From JBNKDD01 sp050288085 (GTDB taxonomy: Bacteria > Chloroflexota > Anaerolineae > Aggregatilineales > UBA3940): a stretch of DNA of 10,187 nt. The stretch covers positions 1 to 10,187 of the forward strand of contig JBNKDD010000203.1 in assembly GCA_050288085.1 (NCBI GenBank). The letters are read 5' to 3'. Positions 1 to 6,447 of this stretch are shown one piece after another. The stretch's first letter is position 1. Every line of letters starts with the position of its first letter. Under the pieces are notes generated by a model. It had not been told where the DNA came from, made no database searches, and saw only the letters and a program-made list of their open reading frames with translations. Made by a program: the position numbers and the translations under genes.

Positions 1-223
1 TACGTTCCAGGGGGTTCCGGTCCGCCCAGAACAATAAGACCGTCCAACCGATCATCAACGGTGCGCCATAACTAAAACCATAAGCAAAGTCACAGGTAGA
101 CCCAACCTTAATAGTGGTCGCGGTCGTATACAATTTTGGGAAGAGCATAAAAACTGACATCACCGCATCGGCGATGATCCCCCACCAATAACTGATTCTG
201 AGTAAGCGAATTTCTGTTGTCAT
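1..223 (-). CDS. Hypothetical membrane protein (5' part, cut by window start)
   Basis: The start ATG is at 223-221 on the minus strand and the frame stays open for 74 codons to the window edge, so only the N-terminus is visible. It begins MTTEIRLLRISYWWGIIADA. Two hydrophobic stretches can be seen, about residues 10-30 and 48-66, with a Cys-containing loop between them, so an integral membrane protein is likely. An AAAAAGGA Shine-Dalgarno sits about 6 nt before the ATG. It is transcribed divergently from the AraC-family regulator at 448. Such an arrangement often means that the regulator controls the neighbour, but no operator was identified here. I do not recognise the family. The same Shine-Dalgarno region recurs about 112 bp upstream (see the repeat at 223-354). 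Confidence 0.65.
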   Translation of the reverse strand, partial: MTTEIRLLRISYWWGIIADAVMSVFMLFPKLYTTATTIKVGSTCDFAYGFSYGAPLMIGWTVLLFWADRNPLER

Positions 224-354
224 TAAATATCCTTTTTGAACCTAGAGGTAACCCCCCGCCACTGCTGCGCAGTGTCTGCCCCCCTTTGCAAAGGGGGGCG
301 AATCGCGGTGAGTGTGTCGGTGCGAAGGGCGACCTTAAATACTCCTTTTTGAAC
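223..354. repeat. Small palindromic element bracketed by near-identical direct repeats
   Basis: Positions 223-241 (TTAAATATCCTTTTTGAAC) and 335-354 (TTAAATACTCCTTTTTGAAC) are the same sequence apart from one inserted base. Between them lie about 93 bp containing a perfect 20 bp palindrome at 279-298 (CCCCCC-TTTGCAAA-GGGGGG) and a small hairpin at 261-273 (ACTGC-TGC-GCAGT). The direct repeats look like a target-site duplication, or a tandem duplication of the leader of the minus-strand gene at 1-223. The first copy supplies that gene's Shine-Dalgarno. The second keeps the Shine-Dalgarno-like AAAAAGGAG but has AGG where the start ATG would be. The core GTGTCTGCCCC...TTGCAA...GGGGGG is shared with the element at 6341-6447. 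No transposase is present. Confidence 0.55.
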
Positions 355-447
355 TTGACTGGTTTGTCCAGGCCCCCAGAATAAACCATAATAAGCCAGT
401 TGTTTTGTGGATTGACGTACAGAATTTGATGATTTGCGCATTGTTCG

Positions 448-1443
448 ATGGCTAAAACTAATCCAACTGTCTCCACTGACCTGATGCGATTACTGTTGAG
501 GTACGCATCAGAACATGGCATCAATCCCCCTGCCGTCCGGGAGATGGTTGGGGCGGTTCAGCGCACCCTGGCAACCGGCGAAGGACGTATCCGGGTGGAG
601 CAGTTCGGTGATCTGTGGGACGCTGTGGTATCGGCGTCGGGTGATCCGGACTTTGGCCTTCACTTCGGGGCCACCCTGCGCACTCCGCCCGAAGGCAGTA
701 TCCTGTTCTCGGTGATGCTGAACTGCCGGTCATTAGGGGAAGCAATAGAGAAGCTGGCACGTTATCACGGCCTGATGACGGATATCGTCCAACTGCATCT
801 GGAACGGGAGGACAATATCGCTGTCTATGGCTTAGAGGCTGCTGGATTAGACCGGCACTATGTCGAAGCGATGTTATGCGGGCAGGTGTTGACCCTGCGA
901 TATCTGACCGAGAATCAGGTCAGGGTGTGCGAAGTGCGGTTTAGCCACGCCCACCCTCAAAATATCGCTGAACTGGATCGGGTTTTCCGGTGCCCGTTGG
1001 CGTTCGGGCAGCCGCGAAATGAAATCGTGCTGCGGGCTGATGATCTGAGCCTGCCGATCTTTTTAGCCAATCCGGCCCTGCTTGACGGGTTGGAAAGCCT
1101 GGCGCAAGAGATGCTGGCCCAGTTGAATCCAAGAGCCGTCTGGACAGAGCGGGTCGGGCGGGTGGTCAGTAAGATGCTGCTCAGTGGGGAAAAACCCCTA
1201 CTCGATACGGTGGCCTACGAATTGGCGATCAGTGCGCGGCATTTGCAGAATAAATTGAGGGATGAAGGCACCACCTACCGCGATCTGCTTGAGCAGCTAC
1301 GCCGGGAGACAGCCCTACATTACCTGCAAGACTCCGACTCAACGATCTGTGATATCGCGTTTTTGCTGGGATATTCCGATCAAAGCGCCTTTACGAACGC
1401 TTTTAAGCGCTGGACAGGCCACAATCCGAGCGATTTTCGTTGA
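448..1443 (+). CDS. AraC-family transcriptional regulator (arabinose-binding-like N-domain)
   Basis: A 331-residue DNA-binding regulator. The N-terminal two thirds (about 20-215) match the AraC-type arabinose-binding-like domain found in OruR/ArgR-type regulators, including the typical stretch around residues 180-210 (VFRCPLAFG, then NEIVLRADDL, LPIF and NPALL). The C-terminal HTH_18 region (about 238-331) has a first helix-turn-helix near 252-273 (VAYELAISARHLQNKL) and a second near 300-321 (ICDIAFLLGYSDQSAFTNAF). It ends in the family signature FKRWTGHNPSDFR. The length is normal for this subfamily. The start is the weakest point: no clear Shine-Dalgarno precedes 448, and Met13 at 484 is an alternative. 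The gene is divergent from the membrane protein at 1-223, a possible target. The inducer is unknown. Confidence 0.88.
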   Translation: MAKTNPTVSTDLMRLLLRYASEHGINPPAVREMVGAVQRTLATGEGRIRVEQFGDLWDAVVSASGDPDFGLHFGATLRTPPEGSILFSVMLNCRSLGEAIEKLARYHGLMTDIVQLHLEREDNIAVYGLEAAGLDRHYVEAMLCGQVLTLRYLTENQVRVCEVRFSHAHPQNIAELDRVFRCPLAFGQPRNEIVLRADDLSLPIFLANPALLDGLESLAQEMLAQLNPRAVWTERVGRVVSKMLLSGEKPLLDTVAYELAISARHLQNKLRDEGTTYRDLLEQLRRETALHYLQDSDSTICDIAFLLGYSDQSAFTNAFKRWTGHNPSDFR

Positions 1444-1447
1444 TTAC

Positions 1448-1476
1448 TTGCGTGGAGATTGTACCCGTTGTATAGT
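1448..1476 (+). promoter_or_regulatory. Putative sigma70-type promoter for the response regulator
   Basis: TTGCGT at 1448-1453 and TATAGT at 1471-1476 are separated by exactly 17 bp, just after the AraC stop codon. The expected start would leave a leader of about 80 nt before the ATG at 1562. This suggests the response regulator is transcribed independently of the AraC gene. It rests on motif matching only. Confidence 0.45.
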
Positions 1477-1561
1477 GTCGATTAACATTTGGTTAGAATT
1501 CAAATGCCGCCATAAAGCTTATCTCCAGGCATTTGTCCAGTCACAAAGTGGGGCTAGAAGA

Positions 1562-2248
1562 ATGGCCGAGAAAATTCTCGTCATTGATGATGAAGAGACT
1601 ACCGTCCAATTATTAACCATCCTGTTAGAGCATAAAGGCTTTGAGGTTATCAAGGCTTATAATGCTGAGGATGGTTTACGCAAGGCTTACCGTAATCACC
1701 CTGATCTCGTCCTGCTGGACATCATGATGCCTGATATGGACGGTTGGGAAGTATGCCGCCGACTGCGAGAACTTTCGGATATGCCGATCATTTTCCTGAC
1801 GGCCCGGGTTGAGATCAAGGATGTGGTCAAAGGTTTAGAGTTGGGGGCGGATGATTACGTCATCAAACCCTATGACAACGACGAACTGATCGCCCGCATC
1901 CGGGCGCATCTGCGCCGTGTCCCGAAGACGGCTATCTCCGAGGAGTTGATCTTCAATGGGGGGCAGTTCCGGATCAATTTCCTGAATCGCGAAGTGATTG
2001 TCGATGGCGAACAACAGCATCTCACACCCAAGGAATTCAGCCTGTTGAGTGTCCTGACCCGGAACGCGGGTCGGGTGATCACCCGGCAGGAGTTAGTCTC
2101 CGAAGCATGGGGGCCGGAATATGCCGACGCGATTGATAGTTTGAAGCTGTATATCCACTATCTGCGTAAGAAGGTCGAGAAAGATGCGACCCGGCCTGAT
2201 TACATCCTGACCGCGCGGGGCGTCGGGTATCGTTTCGCAAATAAGTAG
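1562..2248 (+). CDS. OmpR/PhoB-family response regulator (orphan)
   Basis: A 228-residue two-component response regulator. The receiver domain (about 4-118) has the acidic pocket D9-D10, phospho-acceptor D53 in LLDIMMPDMDG, switch T80 in FLTAR, and K102 in VIKPYDNDEL. The winged-helix effector domain (about 130-226) has LTPKEFSLL, the recognition-helix region DAIDSLKLYIHYLRKKVE, and the closing hairpin ILTARGVGYRF. All key residues are present, so it should be a phosphorylation-controlled DNA-binding activator or repressor. The frame is open further upstream into the AraC gene, but the receiver starts at this ATG (MAEKILVIDDEE), so 1562 is chosen. The Shine-Dalgarno is weak (GAAG close to the start). 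No histidine kinase gene is adjacent. The target genes cannot be told from the sequence. Confidence 0.92.
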   Translation: MAEKILVIDDEETTVQLLTILLEHKGFEVIKAYNAEDGLRKAYRNHPDLVLLDIMMPDMDGWEVCRRLRELSDMPIIFLTARVEIKDVVKGLELGADDYVIKPYDNDELIARIRAHLRRVPKTAISEELIFNGGQFRINFLNREVIVDGEQQHLTPKEFSLLSVLTRNAGRVITRQELVSEAWGPEYADAIDSLKLYIHYLRKKVEKDATRPDYILTARGVGYRFANK

Positions 2249-2266
2249 ATCAAGCCACGAGTATAT

Positions 2267-2304
2267 TTACCGGGTTCTGAAGGATAAGAACCCGGTAATT
2301 TTTT
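2267..2304 (+). terminator. Intrinsic terminator after the response regulator
   Basis: A perfect 12 bp stem (TTACCGGGTTCT at 2267-2278 with AGAACCCGGTAA at 2287-2298) encloses an 8-nt loop and is followed directly by six T (2299-2304). It starts 18 bases after the stop codon. The remaining bases to 2430 hold no recognised gene, only a weak 5 bp hairpin (GGGTT at 2355-2359 with AACCC at 2366-2370). Confidence 0.9.
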
Positions 2305-2430
2305 GACTTGCCTTCCACTCACCGATTCTTGATACAACTGTGCTATAGAAACATGGGTTTTCATTAACCCTTGATTGTTATTTAGCTCTCAGCCATTCGC
2401 GCAGGTAATGAACTTTAGTGGATATCGTAT

Positions 2431-2916
2431 TTAACAACATTCAACTACAAGGTAGATGATATATGAATCAGGGTTAGATTGATCGATGATTATTGAATAA
2501 AGTTTGCCATAATTCTGTCCTTGACAACTTCCACCTACATGTTTGGTTGCATCATCAGGCCTCCACCAAGGTACCATTTGTGAGTTTGATGTGGGGTAAT
2601 CACTGCTTAATTCCTCTTCTGAAAAACAGAATTCATCTAGAAATCCTTCAAGTTTGTCAGGGGGCAATTCAAAACGTATGCGATGCCAATAATCTGGTGA
2701 AGGAAATACATGAAAAGTTGCTCTGATATGGGTAGCATCCTTTGGAATTGGAGCCTCAATAAAGTCCTCAAGATACCAATTAGGTGGCCTGATTATCCCA
2801 TAATAGACCAGGGTAAAAAAACCACAGCAGCCCAATACAGATAAAAAAGCACCTAAAACTATCTTTCGAAACACACCCTTAGAACCTGTAGACGGTGTTT
2901 TTTTCATGTCAGACAC
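2431..2916 (-). CDS. Hypothetical protein with a single N-terminal membrane anchor
   Basis: A 161-residue protein of no family I recognise. After a short basic N-terminus (MSDMKKTPSTGSKGVFRK) comes one strong hydrophobic segment at about 19-42 (IVLGAFLSVLGCCGFFTLVYYG). An extracytoplasmic domain of about 115 residues follows, rich in aromatic and acidic residues, ending in the doublet ECC. It is most likely anchored in the membrane with a small exported domain. The two cysteines at the end of the hydrophobic segment do not form a convincing lipobox. The start is either GTG at 2916, with GGAG seven bases upstream, or ATG at 2907. Shine-Dalgarno spacing favours the GTG. It lies 105 bp downstream of another unknown minus-strand gene and may be cotranscribed with it. 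Its 3' end faces the terminator of the response regulator. Confidence 0.7.
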   Translation of the reverse strand: MSDMKKTPSTGSKGVFRKIVLGAFLSVLGCCGFFTLVYYGIIRPPNWYLEDFIEAPIPKDATHIRATFHVFPSPDYWHRIRFELPPDKLEGFLDEFCFSEEELSSDYPTSNSQMVPWWRPDDATKHVGGSCQGQNYGKLYSIIIDQSNPDSYIIYLVVECC

Positions 2917-2964
2917 TTCTTATCTCCAATCAAAAGGAGCATGAGTGTTTATGCTTGAGTATTC

Positions 2965-3002
2965 CTGGAGTTTCGGATTTTCCAAGAATCCTGAAACTCC
3001 AG
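2965..3002 (-). terminator. Long hairpin between two minus-strand genes
   Basis: CTGGAGTTTC at 2965-2974 pairs with GAAACTCCAG at 2993-3002, and the stem continues inward with GGATT/AATCC after a one-base bulge, about 15 bp in all with a loop of about 7 nt. It lies 19 bases past the stop of the gene at 3022-3495. There is no T-run on the minus strand after it, so it is not a classical intrinsic terminator. A transcript-end stabiliser or attenuator is equally possible. Confidence 0.5.
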
Positions 3003-3021
3003 TCAGGTAAACATTCCAAAC

Positions 3022-3495
3022 CTAATCACTTCCCTCTAAATCCAGGGTCTTGTCCAGTTCCTCCGGATCGGGGATATTTTTTCTTTCACCCACAAAACTA
3101 AACGCTATGTGATAGGTGTGCTTGCGATCACGGGCGGCCCGCAGAATGAAGCTCAACAGGATGCGCTTCAGGATTTGCATCCGTTTGATGTTGTGCGGCG
3201 AGGGTGTCCAGGGCGCAAACTTCCCCCGGCGTACCCGGCTATATTCTTCCAGGGTGCGGTTGACCCGATCATCTTCGAGGGTGTATTCGCTGTGGGTAAT
3301 GCTCGTTATGAGGCCGTGCAGCCAATTATCTAGCTGCCCGTCCTCGTCAAAGACGGGTACATCCTCCGGGTGCTGGATGTACTGATCCCAGTCAGCGTCA
3401 TTGTCGGGCAGCATGCAATGGAGCGCACGCTTATTATCCGGGTCGTCCAGACGATAGAGCTGGACACGTAAAGCTCTGGGTCTCTTTAACTTCAC
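3022..3495 (-). CDS. Hypothetical charged soluble protein
   Basis: A 157-residue protein that I cannot assign. It starts at GTG (3495-3493), with a good AGGAG six bases upstream, and ends at 3022. It is hydrophilic, with no signal peptide or membrane segment. The N-terminal half is rich in Asp (for example LDDPDNKR, LPDNDADWDQY, VPVFDEDGQLDNWL). The second half is basic and helical (IKRMQILKRILLSFILRAARDRKHTYHIAFSFVG), which could suit nucleic-acid or partner binding, though that is only a guess. The acidic-then-basic layout and the clear Shine-Dalgarno support a real gene. The next gene on the strand, at 2431-2916, is 105 bp downstream beyond a hairpin. Confidence 0.65.
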   Translation of the reverse strand: MKLKRPRALRVQLYRLDDPDNKRALHCMLPDNDADWDQYIQHPEDVPVFDEDGQLDNWLHGLITSITHSEYTLEDDRVNRTLEEYSRVRRGKFAPWTPSPHNIKRMQILKRILLSFILRAARDRKHTYHIAFSFVGERKNIPDPEELDKTLDLEGSD

Positions 3496-3601
3496 AACCT
3501 GCTCCTTTCGAGATTCGAGAAGCAGGATTCTGGATCAAATCCGGTGATTTTTCAAAATGCGGCTTCTGGCTCCCAGGGGAATCTCTTCAAAATTATTTTG
3601 T

Positions 3602-3647
3602 GCTAAGCCGCCGCGAATAAACTTCGCGGCTCCGAGCTCGCTTTAGC
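3602..3647. repeat. Intergenic nested inverted repeat
   Basis: CCGCGAA (3611-3617) and TTCGCGG (3623-3629) form a perfect 7 bp stem around TAAAC. Outer arms GCTAAG (3602-3607) and CTTTAGC (3641-3647) extend it imperfectly. It lies in the 251-base gap between the divergent genes at 3495 and 3747, which otherwise holds nothing I recognise. It looks like a dispersed GC-rich intergenic repeat, but a second copy is not in this window. Confidence 0.4.
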
Positions 3648-3746
3648 CGTGGAGTTCAATATCGGAGCTGGCTTGCCCGTCTATCCACTTGTAGTTTCTG
3701 TGGCAGGGGCGGCGGGTTTGGGACAAAATTATCTGCGGGGGGCATT

Positions 3747-4415
3747 ATGAACCAAATCAGGACGGACTTCGACCGGATTGCTACATTGTCGGACAATGAG
3801 TGGGATCATAACATCCACTATCACGAGTTTTTGCTTAACCATATCCCAGAGCCGTGCGAATTAGCGCTGGATATCGGCTGTGGGGTGGGGATGTTTGCGC
3901 GGCGGCTGGCGGAAAGGTCGGCGCAGGTGGTCGCGATTGACCTATCGCCGGAGATGATCGCTGCTGCGAAAAGACATTCGGTAGAGGCTGCCAATATTGA
4001 TTACCAGGTGGCCGACGTGCTGACCTGGGATTATCCTGCCGGGGCGTTTGACTGTGTGGTGTCGATTACCACACTGCACCATCTTCCGCTCGAAACGATG
4101 CTGGTCAAGATGCGGGACTGGCTCCGGCCCGGTGGGGTGCTGCTGGTGCTTGATCTGTACCAGCCGGAGAGCTCGCTCAACTGGTTGTCGAGTCTGGTGG
4201 CGCTTCCGGTGAGCGTTATCCTGCGCCTGATCAAGACCGGGCGTATCCGGGAGTCAGCCGAAAAACGAGCCGCGTGGGATGCCCATGCTCAACATGATCA
4301 CTACCTGAGACTATCCGAGGTTCGGCGGGTGTGTGACGCGGTCATTCCGGGGGCGGCGGTGAGGTATCACCTGCTGTGGCGGTATTCGATTGTCTGGACT
4401 AAACCGCAGGGATGA
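3747..4415 (+). CDS. Class I SAM-dependent methyltransferase
   Basis: A 222-residue Rossmann-fold methyltransferase of the Methyltransf_11/25 type, cytoplasmic. Motif I, LDIGCGVGMF (41-50), binds S-adenosylmethionine. The acidic residue ending strand 2 is D65 in VVAIDLSPEM. ADVLTWDYPAGAFDCVV (89-105) and TTLHHLP (108-114) form motifs II and III, and LRPGGVLLVLDLY (126-138) is the usual post-motif strand. The C-terminal part (about 140-222) is a variable cap carrying a hydrophobic helix (SLVALPVSVILRLI) that may contact a lipophilic substrate. The substrate cannot be read from the sequence. A G-rich Shine-Dalgarno (GGGGGG) lies about 4 bases before the ATG. The Imm1-like membrane gene begins 43 bases after the stop in the same direction with no terminator between, so they may share a transcript. 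Confidence 0.88.
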   Translation: MNQIRTDFDRIATLSDNEWDHNIHYHEFLLNHIPEPCELALDIGCGVGMFARRLAERSAQVVAIDLSPEMIAAAKRHSVEAANIDYQVADVLTWDYPAGAFDCVVSITTLHHLPLETMLVKMRDWLRPGGVLLVLDLYQPESSLNWLSSLVALPVSVILRLIKTGRIRESAEKRAAWDAHAQHDHYLRLSEVRRVCDAVIPGAAVRYHLLWRYSIVWTKPQG

Positions 4416-4458
4416 CAATCGGTAGAAGTATTTGACTTAAATGTACATCGGAGTATCA

Positions 4459-5475
4459 ATGCGTCTGGAATACATAAAAACATATAGCGTCAAACCGAAA
4501 TCGATCAAGGAGCCGGGGGAAGAACAAATCAGGAAGGCATTGGAGTGGGTATATTCTGAGAAGCCGACCACCGCCAGATTGATATTGGATCAGGCGGGTG
4601 ACCAATTTATGTATACCCCGATGGGCGGCGGGTATATCGAGTATATGCCTGGCAAAGGGGAGCCGATCTATGGAGCAGAAGTTGGCTCATTAGAAGAGGC
4701 GACCCGCTTATTCCTGTCGTATTCCAGAAACGACGGAGAGTGGGAGCAAGCGGTCGAGTGGGAGGTCGTCAGCATTCAATCAAAAGCCCCACTACTCAAT
4801 CTGAATGAGACGCCTACCATTCTGCTGGTGGTCGGGTTGATTGTCTTATTATCGATTGGGTATTGCCTCGGGGGAGGTTTGAACAATCACGCGGCTATCG
4901 TTGAAGCGTATGACCAGGCTTTTGCTGAGCCCAGGTATGGTGTGGGAGAAGCCGTGATCATCATGGCGGTCGGAGTGCTGGGCGGATTAGTGTTCTTGAT
5001 CGGGGGCTATATACTGGGGCCTCAGATCAAACAAGGGCCGATCCCGACCCGGCTGGCGCTGATCTGGCTAATCGGGTCGCTGCTTTACCTGGCAGGCGGC
5101 ATGGCGGTCTCCCTGGCTTACTATCTGATCAGTTTGCTGGGGGTGTTCTTCGGGGTGACGGGGATCGCGACAAGTGTGGCGGCATTCCTCGCCCTGCGGA
5201 GAGCACAGTCTTTTGACAAGGCAGCGGTTGAAGTTCAGGCTGACGACTTGAAGATACTTTCCGCCTACACATATAAGGGAAGCGAGCGCGTTATCCTTCT
5301 GTTGCCAGTGATTTCTTATCGCTATGAGGGCAAACACAGCGGACAGAAGAAAATCTCCGATGTTAAAGGAAGGAAGCTGTTCAAGGCCAGTGAAGAGGGG
5401 CGATTGCAGGTTTTTGTTCGGTATCTACCGAGCGATCCAGAAGTCCACCGGGTGTCACGGATTGAGGTGCTGTAG
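4459..5475 (+). CDS. Imm1-like domain / multi-TM / DUF3592-like membrane protein (tandem copy 1)
   Basis: A 338-residue membrane protein in three parts. Residues 1-105 are a soluble alpha+beta domain with QAGDQF, PMGGGYIEY, PGKGEPIYG and SLEEATRLFLSY...DGEWEQAVEWE. The last segment resembles the C-terminal helix and Trp-Glu end of Imm1-type immunity domains (inference, moderate to weak). Residues 118-246 hold about four membrane segments (near 119-140, 164-186, 197-218 and 222-246). Residues 256-338 resemble DUF3592: a YRYEGK strand, then GRLQVFVRYLPSDPEVHRV. The start at 4459 is preferred over the in-frame ATG at 4441 because GGAG lies 5 bases upstream and because its paralogue also begins MRLE. 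About 53 of 83 aligned N-domain residues are identical to copy 2, by hand count. Function unknown. Confidence 0.78.
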   Translation: MRLEYIKTYSVKPKSIKEPGEEQIRKALEWVYSEKPTTARLILDQAGDQFMYTPMGGGYIEYMPGKGEPIYGAEVGSLEEATRLFLSYSRNDGEWEQAVEWEVVSIQSKAPLLNLNETPTILLVVGLIVLLSIGYCLGGGLNNHAAIVEAYDQAFAEPRYGVGEAVIIMAVGVLGGLVFLIGGYILGPQIKQGPIPTRLALIWLIGSLLYLAGGMAVSLAYYLISLLGVFFGVTGIATSVAAFLALRRAQSFDKAAVEVQADDLKILSAYTYKGSERVILLLPVISYRYEGKHSGQKKISDVKGRKLFKASEEGRLQVFVRYLPSDPEVHRVSRIEVL

Positions 5476-5502
5476 GCTAATCGACTATTGGGAGTGTGAG
5501 GA

Positions 5503-6219
5503 ATGCGCTTAGAACTGATAGATGGCGGGGGAGCCATTGAGGAGCCGAGCAACGATCAGATCATCAATGCGCTCGAACAGGTCTATGCTGAAGCGATCAC
5601 GGCGGTCGTCCTGATAGCCGATCAGGCTGGCGAGCAGTTCATACAAGCGCCGATGGGTGGTGGGCATATCGAGTATACGCCCGGCAAAGACGCTCCGATC
5701 TATGCGGCGAGGGGTGTCTCGTTAGAGGATGCGATTCGCCTGTTCCTATCGTATGCCAGGGGGGATGGGGAATGGGAGCAGGTGGTCGAGTGGAAGGTCT
5801 ATCTCGCCAAGCAGCGGCCTCCGTTGATCGATCTGAAGAAGGCCCGTAATCTGAGTCTCTACATCCTGCTGGTTGCTGTCCTGTCGATTGTTCTCTGCGG
5901 GGCCCTGGTAGCGTATCAGCAGGCATTCAAAGGAACCAGGCCCCTTATACTGGAGGTCGTGATCATGGGCCTGATCGGATTATTCGATGTGGTGTTAGTG
6001 CTGGGTCTGTCCCCCCACACAGACAAAGACGACCGTAAACGCATCAGACATGGCACGCAAATGCTGCTCTTTTCCCTGGCTTATCCGGTTATCGGGCTGG
6101 TATGGATCTCCAAGGATTACTTCCTGGTCAGCCTGATCACACTTTTTGTCCTGGTGACCGGCGCTGGTCTTTTTGTGTATTCTCTCTGGTCATTACGAGA
6201 GAGAAAAGAAAAGTCGTAA
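5503..6219 (+). CDS. Imm1-like domain / four-TM membrane protein (tandem copy 2)
   Basis: A 238-residue paralogue of the preceding gene, starting 27 bases after its stop with GGGAG/GAGG before the ATG. Residues 1-100 repeat the same soluble domain (DQIINALEQVY, DQAGEQF, PMGGGHIEYTPGK, SLEDAIRLFLSYARGDGEWEQVVEW). Four membrane segments follow, near 117-138, 147-169, 186-203 and 207-230, and the protein stops at a basic tail (RERKEKS). Unlike copy 1 it lacks the DUF3592-like C-terminal domain. The membrane region is much more diverged than the N-domain, which suggests that the N-domain carries the selected function. If the Imm1 resemblance is right, these would be membrane-tethered immunity-like proteins, but no toxin gene is present in the window. 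Probably cotranscribed with copy 1. Confidence 0.78.
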   Translation: MRLELIDGGGAIEEPSNDQIINALEQVYAEAITAVVLIADQAGEQFIQAPMGGGHIEYTPGKDAPIYAARGVSLEDAIRLFLSYARGDGEWEQVVEWKVYLAKQRPPLIDLKKARNLSLYILLVAVLSIVLCGALVAYQQAFKGTRPLILEVVIMGLIGLFDVVLVLGLSPHTDKDDRKRIRHGTQMLLFSLAYPVIGLVWISKDYFLVSLITLFVLVTGAGLFVYSLWSLRERKEKS

Positions 6220-6225
6220 TTTAGC

Positions 6226-6335
6226 ATACGCCTGGGAGTGGTGGTCGGCGGCGGTAGTATCGACGAACCGGGCGGGAGAAGATCACATCATCGCACATTT
6301 TAGGGGAGGTAATTAGCATATTCCGGGGGGATGGG
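6226..6335 (+). pseudogene. Decayed third copy of the Imm1-like gene family
   Basis: Starting at ATA 6226, the codons read IRL-GVVV-GGGSIDEPG. This aligns without gaps to copy 2's MRLELIDGGGAIEEPS, with ATA in place of the start ATG. A small insertion (4 nt by my alignment) then shifts the frame. In the new frame GEDHIIAHFRGG parallels NDQIINALEQV, followed by TAG. The sequence then jumps to GCATATTCC-GGGGGGATGGG (6316-6335). The GGGGGGATGGG (6325-6335) is an exact match to copy 2 (5759-5769, the ARGDGE codons), with TAT-CC conserved just before. So the remnant keeps the gene's start and the end of its N-domain, has lost the middle, and is followed within six bases by the element at 6341. Confidence 0.6.
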
Positions 6336-6340
6336 TGTGT

Positions 6341-6447
6341 GTTTACCCCCTGCCGATGCACCACCTTTGGTGTCTGCCCCTTGCAAGGGGGGTGGATGAT
6401 GGCGACCGGAGGTCACTCGACCGAAGGTGGAGCATCATGGGGGTAAC
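6341..6447. mobile_element. MITE-like element with imperfect terminal inverted repeats
   Basis: The left arm 6341-6371 begins GTTTACCCCC and ends GATGCACCACCTTTGGT. The reverse complement of the right arm 6420-6447 begins GTTACCCCC and ends GATGCTCCACCTTCGGT, with 15 of 17 bases matching in the inner block. Inside is the palindrome CCCC-TTGCAA-GGGG (6377-6390) and a GACC-GGA-GGTC hairpin. The core TGTCTGCCCC...TTGCAA...GGGGGG is shared with the element near 273-298, so both probably belong to one dispersed family. It has no coding capacity and no obvious target-site duplication. Between convergent genes (copy 2 ending at 6219 and the protease ending at 6531) it could also end transcription from both sides. 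The rest of the gap, 6448-6530, holds nothing recognised. Confidence 0.6.

Noticed and set aside
108..524. Minus-strand open frames across the AraC promoter region and the palindromic element.
   Set aside because: They run through the C/G-rich repeat and into the AraC gene, with repeat-like translations and no ribosome-binding site.
1262..1561. Upstream extension of the response-regulator frame by 100 codons into the AraC gene.
   Set aside because: The extension overlaps a well-supported coding frame and encodes nothing like a receiver domain; the family start is at 1562.
2355..2370. GGGTT-TTCATT-AACCC hairpin as a terminator for the minus-strand gene at 2431.
   Set aside because: The stem is only 5 bp, with no T-run on the minus strand.
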